Source: JACDAN01 sp035535195
GTDB taxonomy: Bacteria > Actinomycetota > Thermoleophilia > Gaiellales > Gaiellaceae
Assembly (NCBI GenBank): GCA_035535195.1
Contig: DATLQK010000040.1
Location: 10,295 to 74,294 of the forward strand
Direction: 5' to 3'
Length of the DNA: 64,000 bases
This document shows positions 58,949-64,000 of the stretch, piece by piece (within the stretch, counting starts at the first letter, position 1; each line of letters starts with the position of its first letter). Position numbers and translations under genes: made by a program. Below the pieces are notes generated by a model that was not told where the DNA came from, searched no databases, and saw nothing but the letters and a program-made list of their open reading frames with translations.

Positions 58949-61768
58949 GTGGACTTCCGGCTTCTCGGCAGGCTCGAGGTGGAAGCCGACGGCGTCGACC
59001 TAACCCCGGTACGACCGAAGCAACGTGCGCTGCTCGCTCTGTTGCTGCTGCGGGCGGGCGAGGTCGTCGCGATCGACGATCTGGTAGAGGGGTTGTGGGG
59101 GCTGCATCCGCCGGAGACTGCTCAGACGGCGCTTCACGGTCACGTCTCGGCGTTGCGCAAGAGGCTCGGAGCCGAGCGGATCGAGACTCGACCGCCGGGC
59201 TATCGACTGCTGCTGGCGGACGAGGACGAGCTGGACAGCCGGCGCTTCGAGCGAGTCGCCGCCGCCGCGCGAGCGGACGGTCCATCGGCTCGGTCGGAGA
59301 AGCTCGGGGAGGCACTCGCCCTCTTCCGCGGTGAGCCCCTGTGTGACTTTCGCTACGAGGAATTCGCGGGCGCGGAGGGGATGCGGCTCGAAGAGCTCCG
59401 ATTCGCGGTGGTCGAAGAGCAGATAGAGGCAGACCTGGAGCTTGGCAGGCATGCGGAGGTCGTTCCCCGGCTCGAGCGCTTGGTCGCCGACCATCCGCTC
59501 CGCGAGCGGTTGCGCGCCCAGCTGATGCTCGCGCTGTACGGCGCAGGAAGACAGGCGGACGCTCTGCAGGCCTTCAAGGACGCACGCATGCTCCTCGTCG
59601 ACGAGCTCGGGATCGAACCCAGTCCCGCGCTGCAGCACCTCGAGCGACAGATCCTGAATCACGACCCCGAGCTCGGAGTGCCGGATGGCTTCGCGCCGGC
59701 GAGGCGCCGAGCGAGGGCGCGGGTGAGCTTGCCGGCCCATGCGACGTCCCTCATCGGTCGCCAGCGCGAGATCAGCGAGGTGACCGACCTGCTCCGGCGG
59801 CCGGAGGTCCGGCTCGTCACGCTGACCGGAACCGGCGGGACGGGCAAGACTCGAGTAGCGATCCAGGTCGCCGCCGGACTCCTCGACGATTTCGCCTACG
59901 GCGTCGTGTTCATCAGCCTCGCTCCGCTACAGAACCAGAATCTCGTCCTGACCACCGCCGCACAGGCTCTTGGCGTCCGCGCGACCGGGAGCGAAACACT
60001 CGAGGTGGATCTTCGCCGGCATCTGCGGAGTCGGCAGCTCCTGCTCGTGTTCGACAACTTCGAGCACGTCGTCGAGGCCGCACCGTCGGTCGCAGGCATC
60101 GCGGTGAGCGCGCCCGACGTCAAGGTACTCGTGACGAGCCGCGCGCCGCTTCGCCTCTCCGCCGAGCGGGTCTATCCCGTCCTCCCGCTGGAGACGCCCG
60201 AGCGCGGCGACGACTTCGAACGCCTGTCGAAGTGCGAATCGGTAGCGCTGTTCGAGACGCGCGCGCAGTCCGTCCAGCCGGATTTCGCCGTCACGCGCGC
60301 AAACGCAGAAGCGGTCGCGGACATCTGCAGAGCGCTCGACGGGCTGCCGCTGGCGATCGAGCTCGCCGCCACGCGCGTCGGCGGGCTGCCGCCGGCCGCT
60401 CTGCAGCAGCGGCTCGATCGCCGGCTGAAGCTCCTCGTGGGCGGAGCACGTGATGCTCCCGAACGCCACCGCACGCTCCGCGCGACGATCGACTGGAGCT
60501 ACGACCTCCTGGCGCCGGCGGAGCAGCGTCTGTTCGTTCGGCTCGCAGCGTTCTCCGGTGGGTGCACGATCGAGTCGGCGCAGCAGGTCTGCGGCGACGA
60601 GGGCGAGGTCGTCGACGCGCTTACGTCGTTGACCGACAAGGGCCTCGTCCGCCTGGAGGGCACCGACGAAGAGCCGCGCTTCTCGATGCTCGAGACGATC
60701 CGCGAGTACGCGCTCGGGCGCCTCGAGGACTCAGGCGAGGCCTTAGGGCAGCGCCGTCGTCACGCCGACTACTTCCTCGCGCTGGCCGAGGAGGGGGAGC
60801 CGAACCTCATCGGGACGGGAAGCCACGCCGCGTGGCTGGACCGGCTCGAACGCGACCACGCCAACCTTCGAGCCGCTTTGGATTGGTTCGAGGACTCGGT
60901 CGAGAGCGGCGAGGCACTTCGGCTGGCCGCAGCGCTCTGGCGGTTCTGGGATCTGAGAGGGCACCTGGTCGAAGGCCGCCGTCGTCTCGAAAGCGCGCTC
61001 CGCGCCGATCAGCGCCCGACGGCGGCCCGCGCCAAAGCTCTCTGCGGGGCCGCCGACATGGCCCTGACGAATGGAGACGTAGCGACGGGAGGGATCTGGG
61101 CCGAGGAGGCACTCGAGCTCCATCGGACGCTCGGAGACGCCTGGGGCATCGCCTTTTCGCTGCTCATGTTCGCCTACGCGGTCGGTCAGCGAGGCGACTG
61201 GGTGAGAGCGCAGCAGCTCTACGACGAGAGCGCACAGCGCTTCCGCGCGCTCGGCGACGAGCATTACGCCGGGCGCGCGACTCGATCTCTCGCCTGGGCG
61301 CACTACGAGGCCGGCGACCTCGAAGGGGCTCGCGCCGTCAACGAGGAAAACCTCCGGCACGCACGGGCGATCGACGACAAGCTGCTCGAGGGCGTGGCTC
61401 TCGTGTCGATCGCAGACTGCGCCGTCGAGGAGGATCGATTCGAGGAAGCCGCCAAGCTCATGAAGGAGGGCCTTCGGATTCTTCGAGATGCCGGCGATCT
61501 GCTCATGAGCGTCGCAGGCGTATGTCGCACCGCCCGCGTGCTTGCCCTCGCCGGGAGACCACGACCGGCCGCCCTCGTCCTCTCCAGCGCTGCAGTGCTG
61601 CTCGAGGAGATCGGTGCGAGGCCCCCTTGGCTCACAAGGATCACCGACCAGACGCTGAGCGCCATCCGCGCGCAGCTCGACGAAGCTGCTTTCGCGGACG
61701 CGTGGGAGCAGGGTCGGACGCTGACCGCCGACGAGGCTGTCGCGCTCGCCCTCGATTCGTTCGATTGA
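58949..61768 (+). CDS. SARP-family transcriptional regulator (HTH-BTAD-ATPase-TPR, AfsR-like)
   Basis: The product is 939 aa. The OmpR-like winged helix (about 1-95, MDFRLLGRLEVEADG...TALHGHVSALRKRLG) and the BTAD helical domain (about 96-240, ending ELGIEPSPALQHLERQIL) form the SARP unit. An NTPase with P-loop TGTGGTGKTRVAIQ (near 293) and Walker B LLLVFDNFEHV follows. From about residue 620 come TPR-like helices. Such proteins activate secondary metabolism or secreted-product genes. The GTG at 58949 gives the family N-terminus. All motifs look intact. Targets probably include its own promoter and the divergent genes. Confidence 0.9.
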   Translation: MDFRLLGRLEVEADGVDLTPVRPKQRALLALLLLRAGEVVAIDDLVEGLWGLHPPETAQTALHGHVSALRKRLGAERIETRPPGYRLLLADEDELDSRRFERVAAAARADGPSARSEKLGEALALFRGEPLCDFRYEEFAGAEGMRLEELRFAVVEEQIEADLELGRHAEVVPRLERLVADHPLRERLRAQLMLALYGAGRQADALQAFKDARMLLVDELGIEPSPALQHLERQILNHDPELGVPDGFAPARRRARARVSLPAHATSLIGRQREISEVTDLLRRPEVRLVTLTGTGGTGKTRVAIQVAAGLLDDFAYGVVFISLAPLQNQNLVLTTAAQALGVRATGSETLEVDLRRHLRSRQLLLVFDNFEHVVEAAPSVAGIAVSAPDVKVLVTSRAPLRLSAERVYPVLPLETPERGDDFERLSKCESVALFETRAQSVQPDFAVTRANAEAVADICRALDGLPLAIELAATRVGGLPPAALQQRLDRRLKLLVGGARDAPERHRTLRATIDWSYDLLAPAEQRLFVRLAAFSGGCTIESAQQVCGDEGEVVDALTSLTDKGLVRLEGTDEEPRFSMLETIREYALGRLEDSGEALGQRRRHADYFLALAEEGEPNLIGTGSHAAWLDRLERDHANLRAALDWFEDSVESGEALRLAAALWRFWDLRGHLVEGRRRLESALRADQRPTAARAKALCGAADMALTNGDVATGGIWAEEALELHRTLGDAWGIAFSLLMFAYAVGQRGDWVRAQQLYDESAQRFRALGDEHYAGRATRSLAWAHYEAGDLEGARAVNEENLRHARAIDDKLLEGVALVSIADCAVEEDRFEEAAKLMKEGLRILRDAGDLLMSVAGVCRTARVLALAGRPRPAALVLSSAAVLLEEIGARPPWLTRITDQTLSAIRAQLDEAAFADAWEQGRTLTADEAVALALDSFD

Positions 61769-61812
61769 TCTGTGCCGCCAGCCGCGTCAGCTCAGCCCGT
61801 TCGGAATCTTGC

Positions 61813-61831
61813 GCGGGTTCGATTCCCGCCT
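61813..61831 (+). repeat. tRNA/tmRNA T-arm-like scrap, 19-bp exact copy of tmRNA 3' region
   Basis: CGCGGGTTCGATTCCCGCC at 61813-61831 is identical to 57892-57910 inside the tmRNA T-arm. The following CTCCA loosely recalls the acceptor end. The D-arm and anticodon arm of a tRNA are absent, so it is not a functional tRNA. It may be an attachment-site remnant. The 106-bp gap 61769-61874 shows nothing else. Confidence 0.5.
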
Positions 61832-61874
61832 CCATCGCGGAAGCTGCCGCATGGCGGGTTAAGGGGGTTGCCGT

Positions 61875-63396
61875 ATGACCGAGCATGCGGTGGTCGTTGC
61901 TGGCGCGGGGCCGACGGGGTTGATGCTGGCGGCGGAGTTGGCGTTGGCTGGGGTGGACGTTGCCATCGTCGAGCGACGTGACAGCCAGGAGCTGGCCGGC
62001 TCGAGGGCCGGCGGCCTGCACTCACGCACGATCGAGGTGCTCGATCAGCGCGGGATCGCTGACCGGTTCCTGGCGGAGGGGCAGGAGGCCCAGGTCGCAG
62101 CGTTCGCCGGGACGCCGTTGGACATCAGCGACTTTCCCACGCGACACCCATACGGGCTCGGGTTGTGGCAGAACCACATCGAGCGCCTGCTCGCCGAATG
62201 GGTCGACGAGTTGGGATGCCGATCCAGCGCGGACGTGACGTGACGGGGTTCGTACAGGACGACGCCGGGTCGACGTCGAGGTGGCTGACGGCCGGCCGCT
62301 GCGGGCGGAATACCTCGTCGGGTGCGACGGCGGGCCCAGCGTGGTTCGCACGGCGGCCGGCATCGAGTTCTCCGGATGGGATGCGACGAAGAGCTTCCTG
62401 ATCGCCCAGGTCGAGTTGGCCGAGGAGCCGGAATGGGGTGTCCACCACGACGCCCTTGGCCGCCATGCATTCGGCAAGGTGGAGTACGCGGTCCGCGACG
62501 GCGAGGTGGTCTACTCGGACGCGGGACCGGTAGGCGTCTTGGTGACCGAAGCGCACGTCGGAGCCATCGGCGAGCCCACCCTGCGCGATCTCAGCGAGGC
62601 GCTCGTGGCCGTCTGGGGAACCGACTACGGGGTTCACAGCCCGACGTGGATCTCCAGGTTCACCGATGCGGCCCGTCAGGCGAAGGCCTATCGCGACCGG
62701 CGGGTGCTGCTCGCCGGCGACGCCGCGCACGTCCACAACCCGGTGGGCGGCCAGGGCCTCAACATCGGCGTGCAGGATGCGGTGAACCTCGGCTGGAAGC
62801 TCGCCCAGGTGGTCAAGCGGACGTCGCCGGACAGTCTCCTGGACACGTACCACGCCGAGCGCCACCCGGTCGCCGCCCGCGTGTTGCGCGACACGATCGC
62901 GCAGGTCTCGCTGTTCCGGCCCGACGAGCGGGTCAAGACCCTGGGCGACACGATTGTCGAGCTCCTCGCGCTGGACGAGCCGCGCAGGCGATTCGCCGCG
63001 AGGATGTCTGGCCTGGACATCCACTACGACCTCGGCGAGGGGCATCCCCTGCTCGGACGTCGCATGCCCGATCTCGACCTGGTCACGGCCGACGGCCCGC
63101 TGCCGGTCTTCACCCTCCTGCACGATGCTCGGCCGCTGCTCCTCAACCTCGGTGAGCCCGGCGACTTCGACATCACTCCATGGGCAGATCGGGTTCAGTT
63201 GATCGACGCCGAGTACGTTGGTACGTGGGAGCTTCCGGCGCTCGGTGCCGTTGCTGCTCCCGCTGCCGTGCTGATTCGGCCCGACGGATATGTCGCCTGG
63301 GTCGGCGACCGAAGCAATTCGGGGCTCCCTGAGGCTCTCACCACCTGGCTCGGACCGCCTACCGCGCGGATGGCTGGCCTTTCGGCCCGCGATTGA
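61875..63396 (+). pseudogene. FAD-dependent aromatic monooxygenase, disrupted by two frameshifts
   Basis: Frame 1 (61875-62213) has the FAD motif VVAGAGPTGLMLAAELALAG and ends ERLLAEWVDELG. Frame 2 (about 62216-62266) continues MPIQRGRDVTGFVQDDAG. Frame 3 (about 62270-63396) continues with the DG motif EYLVGCDGGPSVVRTAAG, the GD motif LLAGDAAHVHNPVGGQGLN and the thioredoxin-like C-terminal domain (GPLPVFTLLHDARPLLLNLG). Each step needs one added base. Repaired, it would be about 507 aa, a normal phenol-hydroxylase-type enzyme. It is either a young pseudogene or two sequencing errors 55 bp apart. Confidence 0.85.
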
Positions 63397-63404
63397 AAGC
63401 TTGC

Positions 63405-63422
63405 GGAGGTTCGATTTCCCCC
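63405..63422 (+). repeat. Second T-arm-like scrap
   Basis: GGAGGTTCGATTTCCCCC followed by TGTCTCCC resembles a tRNA T-arm and acceptor 3' strand, but no tRNA body precedes it. It lies 9 nt after the monooxygenase pseudogene. With 61813-61831 it brackets that pseudogene. Confidence 0.35.
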
Positions 63423-63473
63423 TGTCTCCCATCATCGTTCGACGCCCACCTCCGCGGCAACGGACGCGACGCG

Positions 63474-63566
63474 TTAGCCGATCTGCTCCGCTGGCTCGAT
63501 GATGATTCCCTCCGGGCCGCTGACGTAGCAGAGCCGGTAGCTGTCCTCGTAGCGCTCCACCACGGC
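63474..63566 (-). pseudogene. C-terminal fragment of a VOC-family protein
   Basis: On the minus strand the frame ending at TAA (63474-63476) reads AVVERYEDSYRLCYVSGPEG and then IIIEPAEQIG. This is the typical last strand and tail of a glyoxalase/VOC protein with its metal-ligand Glu. Upstream the similarity vanishes within about 30 codons, so only the C-terminus survives. It has no start codon or ribosome-binding site. Confidence 0.6.
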
Positions 63567-63593
63567 AGCCGCGCAAGACGAACACCCGCGGAC

Positions 63594-63746
63594 ACAGTCG
63601 CGGACGTGCGGCCGGTGGTCTTCGACTCCGGTCGCCCGTTCTTCGCCGCCGGCGGCCTGGCAGAGCCGCTGCGGCTAGAGAACCCGACCAGGATCGTGCC
63701 GGGCGACCGGGTCACCCACTTGGTCTACGACGTGTGCACGGGATAG
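63594..63746 (+). pseudogene. C-terminal fragment of a RibD/DHFR-like reductase
   Basis: The plus-strand frame ending TAG (63744-63746) reads VRPVVFDSGRPFFAAGG and LRLENPTRIVPGDRVTHLVYDV. This is the last 50 residues of the same RibD_C family as the genes at 29421 and 63725. The N-terminal NADPH-binding part is missing. The frame stays open upstream, but that sequence is antisense to the VOC fragment. It overlaps the end of the minus-strand reductase by 22 nt. Confidence 0.6.
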
Positions 63747-64000
63747 CGCAGATGCGTGACACCCACACCGGTGACGACTGTCGGATTCCCGAGGACGACC
63801 GGTGTGTTCGCGAGGTGATCGAACAGCCGCACTCCTGCGCCTAGCAACACGGCAGCCAGATCGATGTGGATCTCGTCGAGCAGCCCGGCGTCCAGGCACT
63901 GCTGGATCGTTTGGGCGCCGTGCACTCCCACGGACTTCGGGCCGGCAGCCGATTTCGCTCGAGCAACGGCGCTTTCGATGCCGTCGGTGACGAACTGGAC
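63725..64000 (-). CDS. RibD/DHFR-like reductase, C-terminal part (truncated by window edge)
   Basis: The last 91 codons are visible. The NADPH-site segment SVGVHGAQTIQQCLDAGLLD, the strand IHIDLAAVLLGAGVRLFDHL and the C-terminal VGVTHLRYPV identify a RibD_C/DHFR-like reductase. It is related to the complete gene at 29421 (shared GxxVxxQxxLxAGLLDE pattern). The start lies beyond 64000. The stop at 63725-63727 is inside the plus-strand relic of the same family. Confidence 0.8.
   Translation of the reverse strand, partial: VQFVTDGIESAVARAKSAAGPKSVGVHGAQTIQQCLDAGLLDEIHIDLAAVLLGAGVRLFDHLANTPVVLGNPTVVTGVGVTHLRYPVHTS

Noticed and set aside
61769..61874. A tRNA gene after the SARP gene
   Set aside because: Only a T-arm and a few acceptor-like bases exist; there is no D-arm or anticodon stem at the right distance.
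63393..63746. A 117-residue plus-strand protein after the monooxygenase
   Set aside because: Only its last 50 residues resemble a family (RibD_C); the first part is antisense to a VOC fragment and intergenic DNA.

Overview
The window is one 64-kb stretch of a very GC-rich bacterial chromosome. Genes are tightly packed, GTG starts are frequent and start/stop overlaps are common. The mix of a SARP-type regulator, DUF3052, DUF2339, a prfB-ftsE-ftsX-(rnr)-smpB-ssrA block, and a quinone-linked ETF system points to Actinomycetota. I would guess a deep class such as Thermoleophilia (Gaiellales or Solirubrobacterales), but that is inference from gene content and style. No 16S or other phylogenetic marker was compared.

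Layout. 1-4.9 kb: etfB (partial)-etfA-ETF:quinone oxidoreductase, a threonine dehydratase, rpmE and a DUF1385 membrane protein. 5.1-7.8 kb: a large DUF2339 membrane protein on the minus strand, with a near-consensus promoter. 7.9-13.8 kb: a translation and one-carbon run, prfA-prmC-tsaC-(relic of a secreted-protein gene)-glyA-upp-wecA-like. It ends in a 165-bp imperfect palindrome. 14.7-29.4 kb: the F-type ATP synthase genes, atpZ-atpI-atpB-atpE-atpF-atpH-atpA-atpG. Before atpD-atpC the cluster is interrupted by about 7.3 kb holding a complete peptide ABC transporter, a small membrane protein and an orphan zinc-finger anti-sigma-like gene. 29.4-32.8 kb: accessory genes (RibD/DHFR-like reductase, ankyrin-repeat protein, HxlR regulator divergent from an SRPBCC protein). 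32.9-45.4 kb: metH behind an attenuator-like leader, an LCP cell-wall ligase, UDP-sugar dehydrogenase, two nucleotidyltransferases, a cupin, merR-ahcY, comF and the hibernation factor. 45.4-57.9 kb: secA, DUF3052, prfB with its +1 frameshift, ftsEX, rnr, a mhqO/mhqD-like pair, smpB and ssrA (tmRNA). 58-64 kb: accessory DNA. This holds a SARP-BTAD-ATPase-TPR regulator facing a 63-residue LuxR-type HTH gene and a secreted protein, with 11-bp-spaced repeats between them. It is followed by a frameshifted flavin monooxygenase, fragments of VOC and RibD-like genes, and tRNA-arm-like scraps.

How the genes work together. MetH and AhcY are two arms of the methionine/SAM cycle, and GlyA supplies one-carbon units. 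RF1, PrmC, RF2, SmpB, tmRNA, RNase R and the hibernation factor cover translation termination and ribosome rescue. WecA-like, LCP and Ugd proteins and the sugar nucleotidyltransferases serve envelope glycopolymers, and FtsEX controls division-site hydrolysis.

The most interesting signals are regulatory rather than a new protein machine: SARP-type repeats in the divergent 58.9-kb promoter, a mutually exclusive hairpin pair that includes the metH ribosome-binding site, the 165-bp palindrome, the interrupted ATP synthase cluster, three apparent CTG starts, and a recurrent -10 box about 6 nt ahead of start codons that suggests leaderless transcripts. I did not find a clear undescribed defence or biosynthetic system.
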